A stretch of DNA of 64,000 nt, from positions 1,054,001 through 1,118,000 of the forward strand of contig CAJVGD010000046.1 in the NCBI GenBank assembly GCA_910890315.1, in the 5' to 3' direction. The notes below the pieces were generated by a model. It searched no databases, had not been told where the DNA came from, and worked only from the letters and a program-made list of their open reading frames with translations. Position 1 is the first letter of the stretch. Each line of letters starts with the position of its first letter. The DNA comes from Serendipita indica DSM 11827. Taxonomy: Eukaryota; Basidiomycota; Agaricomycetes; Sebacinales; Serendipitaceae. The position numbers and the translations under genes were made by a program. Shown here piece by piece: positions 1 to 11,991 of the stretch.

Positions 1-1764
1 GATTATCTTGTCGGCCGCGACACCTTCATCCTCCACTGCTATTCCAAACGGCGAGTCCGTCTACCGGATGATCATGAACCGTATTAGCAGCCTAGAAGCA
101 AACCAGACTTTGTATGCGCGATATGTCGAGGAACAAGGGCGATCCGTCAATATTCGGCTTGAACTCATCGAAGAGGACATTGGACGTCTAGGCGCAGTGG
201 TTCGTGCCTTGCTCTTTGCACCTGCAATTATCTAATTCCCTTATAGATGACGTCTCAACAACAGCGTATCAAGAAGATGTTTGAGCGACATCGCATTGAT
301 ACGGAACGTGCTCATAATCAGTTGGCGGCGCAGGTGGAGCACTTGGCACACGAGGTATTACAGCTCTCCTTCACGCATACCTGGTCGTTGACGCGATCTT
401 TAGGTCTTGATGGAGAAAAGACTGGGAATTTTACAATTGGTCCTCCTGCTCACCGTCTTAGTATTCATGGCGCTTACGCGTGGCTCCCGTGGTGAGCCGA
501 TCCGCTTACGAAAGGCGGGTCTAGTATGGCACAAGAATCTGCGGAATAGCGCAGACTGGGTCACGGGATGGAGAGGCAGCGCTAGTCGATTGCCAAGTCC
601 CGGTGAGTGCTCAATGTCCCCATTCTTCATTGTTCCAACTGACGGTACTCTGCTGCAGATGGCGAGCATGTCGATTCGCAGCCTAATGATGCCATCGAAG
701 TTGCATTCAACTTGGAAGACTCCCCCATGCGCCGGCTGCAGGATCCCCCGCGGAGACCTAGGAGGTCTTCCTCTCAGCGCTCGGCACGATACGATGATGT
801 ATTCCAGACTCCTCCGCGCAAGTCACGAACCGTTATTCGATCCCGACAAAACTCGACTCACAGCCGGAATCATACACCACTTGGAGCGTTCCGACGATCC
901 TCGAACAATAATATGAGGGCAACAGACTCGGCGACAGAAATGCCGTCTGCATCAAAGCGTGCACCTCTCGGGGTGATCGATAGGAACGGCCAGGAAGACC
1001 CAAAGCAGCCATATCACAAGGAGACATGGAGAGCTTCTGGCCGCTCAGTCTCTCTTTCTGGTGCCAATCCCGTAGGTCTTGGGCTTGGAGTAGGCGGAAG
1101 TACTGGCAACCTACCTGACTCTCGCAATCATGGCTCGATGCGTCGGTTAGCCAAAACGGCACATCTCCACGAAGTCAAGAACGCCACCCAACGGAGTCGA
1201 GGGAACACAGTCGACGAACTCCGCCCGCCTCTCGTGGTATCGGTTCTGAGTCCTATGACGGAAGCCTCCACTCCCGGCTTTACTCCAAACCCTCAGACCC
1301 TGTCTCATGAAGATAAGAGTGGGCCTACAAGGATCACTGGGTTTGAGAGTTCAGAGTTGCGAGGGGTTGGTGGTCCACCAGCGGCGCGGTCGGAAGGCGT
1401 GTTGTCCGACTTGTTCAGTATCCCAACTTCTTCAAGTTTGGTTTCCCCTCAAGCGATACCGTTTCCCAGCCCTGGGAACCGGGGGCTCTCGGAGGGTGAA
1501 CAAGACCGCGAGGACGATGATGTCTGGGTGGACGACGAGCAACCAGGGGATGGAGATCCAGATGAACGGGAGATTGTACAGCGCAGTCCCCGAACGAAAC
1601 GATCGAGATTCAGCTTTGGAAGTCCGCGCAAGCCGTTTGTATTCTCATCGTCCCCACCCGCGGGGACTGAGAGAGGCTCAGGGATGATGGGTGGTGGAGG
1701 GAGAGGAAGGTTCAGATTCTCGAAACGAAGTGATGTAAGTATGGGCTCGATTCCGCGTGGATAA
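1..1764 (+). CDS. SLP1: SUN-like (SLP1/OPT-type) membrane protein, 3' part
   Basis: C-terminal part of a gene whose start lies left of the window. Four exons are visible: 1-199, 247-354, 404-602 and 659-1764, with introns of about 47-56 nt at 200-246, 355-403 and 603-658. The order is a predicted coiled coil (repeats such as SSLEANQTLYARYVEEQ), a single transmembrane helix (LQLVLLLTVLVFMAL), then a long basic Ser/Arg/Pro-rich tail of about 350 residues. This coiled coil plus TM arrangement is what follows the SUN domain in the fungal SLP1 family, ER/nuclear-envelope proteins involved in membrane-protein folding. The SUN domain itself is not in the window, so the family call rests on the downstream part only. 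Confidence 0.75.
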
Positions 1765-1959
1765 CAAGCTCTCGGATTCGGATATGCATCTCACATTGTT
1801 TGTCGCGCTTTCGTGCATATCATGCATCCATTCATCTTTACATGTAGCCATAGTAGGAATGCATTTATTTTTTCGGCATTTACCCATGGGTTTGAGTGAC
1901 GCTTTGCTGACGGTGGCAGAGCCCACTTGAACCCCTTCTGCGTCTGGCCGGGAGTCAAC

Positions 1960-4404
1960 ATGCTGTCTGAAGATGAGAGCTCGTCTTCTTCGAGCTCTGG
2001 GAGCGATATTCATCAGTTGACTATCAACGAACACTATGCAAAGGCGTTTCAAGCGAAGAAGGAGCGGGAGGAATTGCAAAAACGTCTGTCTCCTCATTCT
2101 ATTCGCAGTTTTGCATGAATTAACCATCTTGTTTCTTTTTTATTTGCATAATCGACGAATAGTAAAAGATAAATACGGCTCGGACGCGGAACTGGATGAA
2201 GAAGAGGAAGATTCGGAAGACGACGAGTCTGAAGACGAAGACGGTGAACAACTTACGCCAGCTATGGATGTTGCAATCATACGTACACTGGCGAAGATTA
2301 AAAACCGAGACCCCTCGATATATGACGCGAAGAAAAACGTCTTTGAAGGTTTGTTGTTACCCTGTTCAGGTTCCTACTGACAGAGTTTCAGAAGAGCAAC
2401 AGACGATTTCATCTGTGAAGCAAAAGTCAAAGTCCCGAGAGGAGAAGGCGAGTGGCCCTCATAACTCAGCGAAGCATAACTAAAGGAAGCATAGACCAAG
2501 GCCTTGACGATCAAGCAACACGCACTCAACTCGGTTCTCAATCCTGCAACTTCGCGTTCGCCTTCACCCGCACCGTTTACCTACGCGCGAGAGCAAGAGG
2601 AGCTCAAGAAGGAAACTGTCGCCGTCTTCAAGAATGCCGTCGCGGCATCTGACGACGAAGACGATGAGGATGATTTCCTTGTACCGCGCGAAAAGACGAA
2701 AGACGAGATTGTGCGCGAGGAGGAAGAGTATCGCGAGTTTTTGCAGCGCGAGATCGGCCCGAATGTGGACATTCGCGAGTTGATCACGGTCGAGGATGAT
2801 ACGGAAAGAATACACGAAGAGGGCGAGGGTGAGACATCAATGCCGAGCAAGAAGAAGAAGAAAAAGAAAGAAAAAGCAGTCAGACCAGAACAATCGGATC
2901 AGGACTTTCTCGTCAAGTAAGTGAAACTCATCTTGCTCATATTCCTCACATTGACCTCTGGTAGCTACATCCTCAACCGAGGGTGGATAGACAAGAATGC
3001 TAAACGTCTCCCTACGTACGAGGAAATCACTGGCACCAAGAAAAAGGCAGAGAATGAAAAATCTGCATCTCAGGCCAACGAGCAGGAAGCGGCAGCAACC
3101 GACCAAGTACAAGAAACAGTGGACGCCGACGACATTGATGTTGAAGACGACTTTGACGATCTCACAGAGAGGTTTGAAAGCTCGTACAACTTTCGATTCG
3201 AGGAGCCGTGAGCGGAGTTATCATTCGTGGCTAACAGACTCACCGTTTGCAGAGGCGCAGCAACAATAGCGACGCATCCACGTAACCTTCCCTCGCTTGT
3301 TCGCCGACAGGACACCTCTAGGAAGGAAGCAAGGGAGAAACGCAAGCAGCGCAAGGAGGAGGAAAAGGCCTTGAAGCGAGAAGAAGTCAAGCGGCTCAAG
3401 GCACTGAAGATGCGTGAAATCCGAGGAAAGATTGAAAAGATTGAGCAGGAAGCCGGTAAAGGTCTCAAGAGTGACGCTCTGAAAAGCCTCGAGGAAGACT
3501 TGGACGACGACTGGGACCCCACAGAGCATGATGCTAAGATGAAGCGGTTATATGATGAAGACACCTTCTACGCTGTAGAGGTCAGCTAGAGAATATCTCT
3601 ATCCTACGTTATGAGCTCACATTTAGCCAGGACGACGACAAGCCCCATTGGGCGGACGATATCGACATTACCGATATCGTCGGTCCGGAAGATAAATCGG
3701 AACAAGAGCCAAAGAAGAAGAGAAAGCGCAAGAAGGACAAAGACGCAAACGAGGATGGTTTTGCTGCCGTCGATGAGGGGGACATGGATGCCAACGTCGA
3801 ACACGATTGGGAATGGGAAAGGGCACAATGGGACGGTAGCGAAGAATCTCGAAAGCGCTTGGTACAGAAATACATGGACGAGGTCTACGCGCTCGAGTTC
3901 AATGACATGGTGCGCTCCTTCATACCCTGTTTTATCGCCAGTAATATGACAAACGTACAGGTCGGTGACCTCCCGACACGGTTCAAATACGTGAATGTAC
4001 CGGCCTCTTCGTACGCACTGGACCCCGTCGAGATTCTGCTGGCGTCCGACAAAGAGCTGAACGAGTACATGTCCATCAAGCGCTTGGCTCCGTACAAGAA
4101 CAAGCAGCATTGGGACAAGGATCGTAACACGAAGCTGAAGGAACTGAAACAGAAACTGGCAAGCAGAACATGGGACGGTGTACCGGCGTCGGAGTGGAGC
4201 TCCAGTGGTCGGCAGAACCGCGTCGAAGGGGGAGAACACAAGAAAAAGAAACGCATGGGAAAGAAAGAACGGAAGAAACTCAAAGCTGCAACGGCTGTGG
4301 CAGAGGCAGATGCATCAGGGCACACGGAGGATTATGGTCCATCGAAAGATGTACAAGCCACTGAAGAGGAACCCCCGAGAAAGAAGCGAAAGATCAAGGC
4401 ATGA
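1960..4404 (+). CDS. KRI1: Kri1-like ribosome biogenesis protein
   Basis: Seven exons: 1960-2083, 2163-2348, 2392-2447, 2495-2916, 2965-3207, 3253-3580, 3631-4404. They sum to 711 codons (710 aa). Kri1 is a nucleolar factor needed for 40S pre-ribosome assembly with Krr1. Family landmarks: the N-terminal INEHYAKAFQAKKEREELQK segment, acidic tracts, DPSIYDAKKNVFE, the core NYILNRGWID, FRFEEPG and a very basic Lys-rich C-terminus ending KKRKIKA (nucleolar-type). Start is the ATG at 1960; no better upstream ATG in frame. Intron 3 (2448-2494) has a GC donor (AAG|GCGAGT); no GT donor keeps the frame. Convergent with the reductase gene downstream. Confidence 0.93.
2448..2494 (+). other. GC-AG intron in KRI1
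   Basis: Donor AAG|GCGAGT, acceptor ATAG|ACC, 47 nt, phase 0. The flanking exons give the conserved Kri1 reading EEK-TKALTIK; the nearest GT (2452) would break the frame. Confidence 0.8.
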
Positions 4405-5078
4405 CCTTCCTCTTAAGTTATTCCATCGTCCTGCCAATTGATCTATTTCCTTCTCGCAAGTGACTTAGTCTCGCCCTCCATAATCTCGTATCGGTAGAAT
4501 GAACCATTCATTCATTTATGTCCCAGTTTCAGGGGCATTGCACGACCAGCGAAGACTCGTCCTGAGTCTTTAGGGTTGAGAAACCCGATCACGACCTCGG
4601 CAGTTACAGAGGCTCACTACACGCCGAATTGGCCCATGTAGACACTAGAGGCTGGACTAGACGATATAGATCAAGTTACTTGCTCACTCCCATACCGTTG
4701 GCTTCCGATCTCTGTTCACCAGCTGTGAATGTTGTCAGCCTTTGGTGTTGGAGAACGACTGTGGCAGCATGACTACTGAGTAGGATTGCAAGGTAATTGG
4801 GTAGGTACAGTCGGTGTCTCGAAATCATTTTCCAGCACTTGGAAGATAAACTTGAGGGAGAGAAAGGAAATGTTTTTTCAGTTCATCCGAAAGATGCTTC
4901 AGTGCAAAGAAGATCGCGCCTTCCCACGGGAGCTATTGGCTGATCCGTGGCTTAGGACCCGGGATTAGCGCTGCAAATGGCGCAAGGTCGAAGAAAAGAC
5001 TCTCTTTAAATCCAAATATGATGAAGTATCAAAGGTTATACAAAGTGAGATCTATCGAAGATGTTCCATACACTCTAT
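4405..5078. other. Convergent 3' intergenic region
   Basis: Space between the 3' ends of KRI1 (plus) and the quinone reductase (minus). I see no coding signal; presumably 3' UTRs. Confidence 0.6.
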
Positions 5079-6085
5079 CTACTCCTTGAGACCCGCAATC
5101 TTCGCAAAGATACTACGCCTCTTCTTGGGTTTCGAGTCGGTGGTCGCCGTCGAGTTCTTCGAAGGCTCTGCCTTGTGATTTGATGTAGTAGTAGCCTCTT
5201 TGGCAACAGGCTTCGCCTTCTCTGTCGACTCAGTCGCGGGAGCAGGTGCTATAAGAAGTAGATTAGGTTTAAATGATCCGTAACACTTTGGTAAAATGCT
5301 CACCAGCTGCAGCAGGAGCCGGGTGTTTGGCGACAATCTTATGGAACTCACGAGCCTGAATCGAAGCAACGTTGAGTTCTAGCTCGCTGGGTTGGCGTGT
5401 GCCGTCTCCCTGCATCATTCCGGTCAGCATGGACGTCGGCGACCGCGTACAGGGTGAAAGTACGTACAGCAAAGGTTCCGGCACCAAACGGCGAACCGCC
5501 GTGCAGCTCGTTAAAGTTTGCGTTCCAGAGAGCATTTGTATGCTTGTATCCCTACACGACGGATGTACTAAATCAGAATACCGGTCGATACGGATGAAGA
5601 AGAGACATACCAAGGGAACAAAGACGAGGCCATGGTGCACAAGCGTGGTCAAAATAGAAAAGTATGTCGACTCTTGTCCACCTCCAGGACCACCTGTCGA
5701 GACGAAGGCACCAGCATACTTGCCCCACAAAGCACCTGCCTGCCAGAGCTGCCCCGAGGCGTCCCAGAAGGACTTGAACTGTGCAGGGAATCCACCATAG
5801 CGAGTAGAAATGCCTAGCAGGATGCCGTCATAGTCAACGAGGTCAGCCGGAGAAGCAACCGGATAGGCCGGTTTCGGAGGTGCGTGCATCTTCTCTAGGA
5901 CTTCCTGGGGAAGAGTCTCAGGGACCTGCATGATGGTAGCGCTCCCTCCATCTTCTTCGATGCCCTTTTTTGCAGCTTCGGCCACTAGAGAAATATTAGA
6001 AACAGAGGTTTGACGCCCGAATCAAGCACCTACTCTTTGCGATATGACCGTACATTGAATAAATGACGATGGCAATTTTGGCCAT
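5079..6085 (-). CDS. Flavodoxin-like NAD(P)H:quinone oxidoreductase (WrbA/Pst2 family)
   Basis: Five exons on the minus strand: 6085-6034, 5984-5611, 5551-5468, 5409-5304, 5248-5079, summing to 262 codons (261 aa). The protein starts MAKIAIVIYSMYGHIAK, the flavodoxin FMN-phosphate loop, followed by STRYGGFPAQFKSFWDASG and AFVSTGGPGGGQE, both diagnostic of WrbA-type enzymes that make two-electron reductions of quinones with NAD(P)H and FMN. YKHTNALWNANFNELHGGSP is the conserved loop near the active site. The last exon adds a roughly 55-residue Lys/Ser/Ala-rich tail beyond the usual ~200-aa domain. Fungal homologs (Pst2, Rfs1, Ycp4) are cytosolic or eisosome-associated stress proteins; whether the tail targets this one to membrane is unknown. 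Confidence 0.93.
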
Positions 6086-6510
6086 GGCGATGATGTGTTA
6101 GTGTGTGGAATGAGAAGAGGGTGAAGTGATGGACTGGGCAAGGTTGCAATGACGGCGCCCTTATATAGAGTCTAAGTGGCTGAGAAATTTGTACCATAAC
6201 GATCTCCTGCTCAGTCAACAGTTCTGGAAGCGTCCAACGATTACCCTGGGGACTGACGAAGTGTGGGAGGTTCGATCCGAATAGGGAATTTGATCATCGG
6301 CATTGGCTAAGACTTTGCTAACGGGTGCCACAGTCTGAAGTAAGCACCATAAGCATCATTACGTACTGCTTACAATAGATGTGTCGTCGGTGATGAGCTT
6401 CGGATGGCGACATCTGGGCAATCGATCTCATTCAGCCGGTCAAACGTACATAGCTATTTGATTCATTTCAGACAGCTTGCATCATTGAGATGAGGTGAGT
6501 CGAGCGTCGC
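6086..6510. other. Promoter side of reductase, 3' side of GH71 copy 1
   Basis: No coding signal seen. A TATATA-like sequence near 6160 lies upstream of the reductase ATG on the minus strand. Confidence 0.4.
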
Positions 6511-8394
6511 TCAGACGACCTTGGAACCAACCCAGGCGTTGTAATTGTACACAACTGGTGTAGAATTGAAAATGTATCCATCTGCGCGGTAGTCAAGAAC
6601 CGTTGCCTGCGCTCGTCGGAGCCGCAGCGCCATCGTGTTGGACGCTCGGAGAGGAATCTTGAGCTTTGTCACGCCCGCTTTGATCGTAGCATTGTAAGAA
6701 GTGATATCCATAATGTTTGTGTTCGGTGGAGGTGTATAGAAGGTAATATTTGCGTCTGCCTTGGCCAAGATCACTGCCCACGCAAAGTCGTCGGTCTGCC
6801 CAGCATCAGATACCACCGGAGATCAAAGCAATTACGCACTACTTTCGTGTACTGAGGACGAGGAACGGCGTCCTTTGACGCGGTGGCGTCCCTTGGGTGC
6901 GGTCGTGCCCACAAGTACACCTTGTCCTGCGTGATTGACGGATAGTTGCCAGTCTTAAACGCTTGGATGTAATACGAAGCAAGGTCCAGCCAGCCCTGAT
7001 GGTCGAAGCCGTTTACCCAAAGTTGTGACATCGGCTGAGCTCCAGCGATAGGCCCAATATAATGAGACTCCCCATAGTCTAACGGCATCGAGTAAGTTTC
7101 AAAATTATGCGACTGGAAAGACGTACCATTCCAGCTGATGACTTCGATGATGTCGAACCGAGATCGCACATTGAATAATTGTTCCCAACGTTGTGCAAAG
7201 AGCCAGTCGTCACCACGGTAGAGCCAATTCTTGTTGTAGGTGTTCGGGCCGTAATGCTATCAATAATCGTTAGCGAGCTCTCCCTCGTGGAAGCGAACAT
7301 ACAGTGAAGAACCAGGGAGAAAGAGGGGCTATGTAGGACTTGGTGCCGAGTGCCTGGAGCCAACTCTGATCGGACTTGTTCAAGTTGCCAACGGCTTGCT
7401 GAATATCCGATGTGCTTGACGAATCTGTGAGCTGTATCGGCCAGCCGTTGTTCCACTATAGAGCGAACTGAGGGTAAGAGATCAACCATACACACCCAAA
7501 AGTACGCACGCTGAATGCGCCATCAAGCCAGCTAAGCGACTGATAATTAGCAATATCGATGAATAGTGCAGGCGCAAAGTGAACCTAGAGGCGCATTAGA
7601 AGGAAGATTACGAAGAAGAGAAGCGGCGGACATTAAGACCATTTTTGAATGCTGACCAGGTGGACTGATAGTTTCCTCCATACGTGCATCCCTCACCAGC
7701 GAATGTCGAAACAAGTGCCTTGCCATTGTACATGAGCTGATTGCTGTTGGAGATGTAAGTCGACGTCCAGTTCTGCAATGCCTTGATGTCTGCGGCTGAT
7801 GCGCACGGAAGAGAGCTAGGTAAGAGAGGATTAGGATACGGTAGAAGGAGGTCACATAGGAGAGCGTACGACATATCGAGACTGAGAAATAGCTTGAAGT
7901 TGGTGCCTTTGGCTGCCGCATACGCATCTGTTACTCGGGAGGGTTGCCAGTCATCGCGGCCAACATTGAGCGCAAACCCGTCGCTATGCAATGTCAGCAT
8001 CAAGAAGGGGAATTTTACGTGTACATACAAGCCTTCGGCAGACGCGAGTTCAATATCCGCCTTCCAGTCTGCGATTTTATATGGCTATCGGCAATTGTCA
8101 GGCGTTACACGAACAGGCAACAGCGGCGACTTGCGTAGGTGTTTCCAACCATATGGCTATAGAAGGTAAGAGGCTGCTATGCCAGAACGAGCAAACTCAC
8201 TGAGCGACGACAAACTTCTGACTTGTGCTTGAAGCATGTTTTGTGACACCGAGAGCACCACTCTCATCCCAGACACGTTTGGTGAGCTGACGAACCGCGA
8301 GGGCAGAAACCTGAGAGACGGTGAAAAGGAGAAGGAAGGTGGACACGAGAAGGCGTCTGTGTAGATGGGAGTGAGAGTGCTGAGATGAATTCAT
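6511..8394 (-). CDS. GH71 alpha-1,3-glucanase (mutanase), copy 1
   Basis: Ten exons on the minus strand (8394-8201, 8156-8135, 8084-8029, 7983-7870, 7815-7632, 7584-7510, 7455-7303, 7256-7127, 7078-6843, 6795-6511) sum to 483 codons, 482 aa. GH71 enzymes hydrolyse alpha-1,3-glucan, a fungal wall polymer. Seen: a hydrophobic signal peptide (LLVSTFLLLFTVSQVSA), then the GH71 signatures AHHMVGNTYPY, DGFALNVG, FKLFLSLDMS, VSTFAGEGC, ISWNDYGESHYIGPI and the C-terminal beta domain ending YNYNAWVGSKVV. No carbohydrate-binding module. Exon 2 is only 22 nt, and the next intron (8134-8085) has a GC donor. Tandem paralog directly upstream in the same orientation. Extracellular wall remodelling or mycoparasitism is likely; substrate not proven. 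Confidence 0.93.
8085..8134 (-). other. GC-AG intron in GH71 copy 1
   Basis: Donor TAC|GCAAGT, acceptor GATAG|CCATAT, 50 nt. The homologous intron of copy 2 (10712-10665) has GTAAGT at the same codon boundary after HMVGNTY. Confidence 0.85.
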
Positions 8395-9081
8395 CGTTGA
8401 GGGGGTGGCTGATAGTAATCTTTGCTAAATGAGTATATCAGATTTGGCCAGGCTTTATGGACGACGCTGACTCACCGATTTGCCGGGGAGGCGATGACGG
8501 AGAAGTCAGAAGTGCCTGTCAATCAACTGTCGATCCCCGATGAAATTAGAACCCGATGGAGGTGAGACACGAGACGCCACTTCTCTTATCGAACACCTAG
8601 GGCTGATTGTCTTTCCGAGACACTCAAAAGGAGTGACCTGTCCTGAAACAGGGACCATCAGATATTCTGACGTCGATTTTTGGTCTGTGTACAGGGCGTG
8701 AGTTCAAATCACGCGCTTGGTTTGGCAATTTGGGCATCCTCGAATTTCATCTAGAGAACGGGCAGATAAGAAGGGTTAAACTGACTATGACGTACAATAC
8801 TTAGTAATCTTCACTTCCACTGATCGTAGTACTCAACAAAAGTGCAATCGCGAGTAGTTTGTGATACCATCGCTTCATTGGGAATGATCGTAGCTACAAA
8901 ATGGCCCAAACCGCGCACCACTGAATGCCCGGCGTCTTTGTGTGACGAGAGAGTTGATGATCAAGAAGTCACTCTCTTGTGGAGGAGTGTATCCGTTCGG
9001 TCTAAGAAAGACTGAGATTGCCTTGAAAGAAAGTGTGATGTGGAGTGTCGGGAGTCGTTGCCTATCCGTCCGAAAGGTGGC
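8395..9081. other. Intergenic region between the GH71 copies
   Basis: About 690 bp, promoter of copy 1 and 3' side of copy 2. It holds a perfect 6-bp-stem, 7-nt-loop hairpin at 8696-8714 whose loop contains GTTCAAATC, a match to the tRNA/SINE B-box. I find no matching acceptor stem, so it is not called as a tRNA. Confidence 0.5.
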
Positions 9082-11159
9082 TCACTTCGTACCCGCAGTC
9101 CAGCCCACCCACGCGTTGAAGTTGTAAACCTTTGGATTTGGATCGAATAAAAATCCGTCTGCGCGGTAATCGAGGACGGGTGCGCCTTCTCGCTCAAGTC
9201 GAACAGCCATTGTCTTCCCTGTGGCCAGAGGATGACGAAGCTTGGTGACACCGGCGGGAATGTCGATTGTAGCCGCAGGAGATTCGATCGAATGCGTGTC
9301 AGGATCAGGTGTGTAAAGAATCGCTATTGCGGGTGACTTGGAGAAGATGATAGCCCAAAAGAAGTCGTCGGTCTATGAGAATCGTCAGAGGTTCCTGTAT
9401 ACTATGCCAATTTGTTTTACCAAATCTGCGTATTGAGGTCTGGGAACGTGGTCCGGGGCATCCACGTTCTTGGGATGTGGTCGTGCCCACACAAAGACTC
9501 TGTCTTCGGTGATCTGAGGGAAAGAGCCAGTCTTGAACGCTTGGATATAGTACGAGCTGAGTTCCAGCCACCCTTGATGATCGAAGCCGTCGACCCATCC
9601 TTGAGAATTAGGTTGCGCACCGGCAATCGGGCCAATGTAGTGAGACTCTCCGTAATCTAGGAATAATGAGCAATCTCAATCAGTTATGTGTGAGCTTACC
9701 ATTCCAACTGATGATCTCTACGATGTTGACACTATCACGCATATTGACCAACTCTTCCCAGCGGTTGACATAAAGCCAGTCGTCACCTCTGTAGATCCAA
9801 TTCTTGTTCCACGTATCTGGGCCGTAGTGCTAGAGATATTTAATGGCAAGACAAGGTCCAGGGGAGATACATACAGTGAAGAACCATGGCGAGACGGGAG
9901 CAATGTACGTCTTCTCGATCAAGCCAGAGAGGTAGGTTGCATCCGTATTAAGAGAAGCCACTGCCTCGGCGATCTGCCTCGCGCTTGACTGTTCATTGAG
10001 CTGCGTCGGCCAACCGCCATTCCACTAGAATCAGATTCAGAACTAAGAAACCCTCTTTTATGTTCCTCTCACGTTGAATATGCCATCTAGAAACGGCATT
10101 GTAGCGAGGGTGCCGGGATCCACGAAGAGGGAGGGAACAAACTGGACCTACGGGCCTAGTTAGATTAAATACGAGAAGAAGGAAAGCATACCCACGTTTC
10201 CCTTCATCAGATTTCTGAACAGGGTCCATGCCGCAGAGAAGTTACCTCCACACGAACATCCTTCCCCGGCAAACGTCGAGACGAGGGGCTTCCCTTTGTA
10301 AACAAGCTGATTTGGGTGATGCGCGAACCGAAGAACCCATCGCTCCAAAGCCTGAATATCAGCTTCTGATGCACAAGGGAGTGATCTAAGGAATCGTTGA
10401 GGATCATGGCAAGTGATTTTAGGAGCAACAAACGTCATATCGAGACTGAGAAAGAGCTTGAAGTTTGTTCCGCTCGATTGAGCCGCGGAATACGCATCTG
10501 CGACGCGATCGCCCATCCATTCATCGCGACCGATGTTTAGAGCGAATCCATCGCTAGAAGGCGCGTGAATAATAGGCTCATTCGTCTCTCAGAAAGCGGG
10601 TGACACACATGGAGTGCGAAGAAGCAAGTTGTATGTCGCGCTTCCAATCGTCAATAATGTAGGGCTATCCAAGAGGTAAACGCCACTCTGTGTCGCCATT
10701 TCGCGAACTTACATAGGTGTTCCCCACCATGTGACTGTCAAAACAGGCTCAGTTAGCGACTATTATCTAGGATAGAACTTACTGTGCCACGACCAGCTTC
10801 TCCTGACCCTCAGAGGTCGGGAGGTTTAGCAAATTGTCGACGACATGAACGACGTCTCCAATGAGCCCGGATAAGTCAATCTCAACATTCGCTGCACCGT
10901 TGATACTCGTGGTGCTGCTGGTCTCGTTTGCATCGTCGCGCCGAGTGGACTCCATTGTTCGCGGTCTGGGAAGATGTGCGCTTCGCCTGAAGTGCCTAGA
11001 GAAAATTGAAGCGTCTGATTTACTGGCTCCAAGTGTAAATAGACGTGGATCCACTGCGTAGACGCTCGGAACGACCGGAGAGGTGAGGAGAAAGTTATCA
11101 GCAATCAACACGGCCAACCCAGCCGACAACAGGCGCGTAGTGAGGGATTGAATGCGCAT
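9082..11159 (-). CDS. GH71 alpha-1,3-glucanase, copy 2
   Basis: Tandem paralog of copy 1 with the same exon plan, including the 22-nt second exon (10734-10713). First exon 11159-10783 begins at ATG MRIQSLTTRLLSAGLAVL, a signal-peptide-like segment, and carries about 65 extra Ser/Arg/Asp-rich residues before the catalytic start VVAHHMVGNTY. Later landmarks: FKLFLSLDMTF, VSTFAGEGCSCGGNF, ISWNDYGESHYIGPIAGAQP and the end VYNFNAWVGWTAGTK with stop at 9084-9082. Predicted secreted, same reaction as copy 1. The N-terminal extension could be a propeptide or linker; that is inference. The C-terminal beta domain is diverged from copy 1, so this is not a very recent duplication. Confidence 0.9.
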
Positions 11160-11479
11160 TTGGATGATGATAAGATGTACTGGAATCAGACTGTGTGACG
11201 CCTGCGTCGGTCGAGAATTGTTGTCGGAAGTGGCGAAGTCTAATGAACACAATCAGAGAAGATTGGGCCTCGACAACACTAGAACAGAAGAATACAAAGG
11301 AAAGTGAGATATAACAGTGATCTAAGCCTCTAGTGAGCCTCCCCTTGAACATTTGTCCAAGAGAGTCCACATTGAAATCAATCTTGGTTAGACAAAGGGA
11401 ACTCGTGATTGGTATTATTAAGAGGGCGTACAGATACTGCAGCCCTTAACGATTGTCTCAAATTCGAACCTAGCTACAC
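11160..11479. other. Upstream region of GH71 copy 2
   Basis: No coding signal; likely 5' UTR/promoter of the minus-strand glucanase. Confidence 0.5.
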
Positions 11480-11991
11480 TCAATTATGTCTACATTCCAG
11501 TCGCATCGTGTTGTCGGCTAAGCCAGAGACGATCCGTAAGCCGTTTGGTGAGAATGTGAAGGCTCGGAACCTGTTGAATGAGGTCCTCTTCCGGCAACTG
11601 TGGGCGGCCGAGATAATGGAGCAGCGCCAAAGATACTCCACGGGTGGGATGCCGAAATTGGATACCCTTCGTGGTCTCATCCTGCACTCCCACGATTCCG
11701 TATCAAGGCCTTGGTGCTCCTGTGAACCCCAGCATATTTGAGGATATCGTCCAGGTCAGTGGCGGGAAATGGTTCAAATGCCTCAAGCAGTAGAGCCAGC
11801 ATCTCCTACATGGGCGAATGGTATTCCAGTTCAGTGCGCTCAAAGATGAGTTTGGGCAGATTCTATGGCTCCAGCCCGACTTGATTAACACTCCCGATTG
11901 ATGATGAGCCTTGCCTCGAAAAAGATGACGACCCTGTTGAATTTGCAACTTTGTGCTGTCCCTTGCTCCTAGCTTTTTCTTGAACCGACAT
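11480..11991 (-). pseudogene. Deletion-derived relic of a NACHT-WD40 (NWD) gene
   Basis: Pieces of the NWD gene at 13.2-17.6 kb are recognisable in order on the same strand. The start (ATG at 11991, MSVQEKARSKG then a Ser-rich stretch) matches the N-terminus of the intact gene. It jumps to the region following the NACHT ATPase (FERTELEYH, MLALLLEAFEPF, DLDDILKY, then FRHPT-like text in a second frame), and then directly to one WD40 blade (FSPNGLRIVSGLADNTMRL). The Walker A/NACHT core and almost all WD repeats are missing, and the remaining parts lie in different frames with internal stops, so no functional product is expected. It is a decayed paralog, not an exon of a neighbour. Confidence 0.8.

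Noticed and set aside
8540-8780. tRNA gene around the B-box hairpin
   Set aside because: No A-box at the right spacing and no pairing acceptor stem.
10207-10431. Separate small gene on minus within GH71 copy 2
   Set aside because: It is an alternative frame over GH71 exons and introns; the GH71 frame explains the region.
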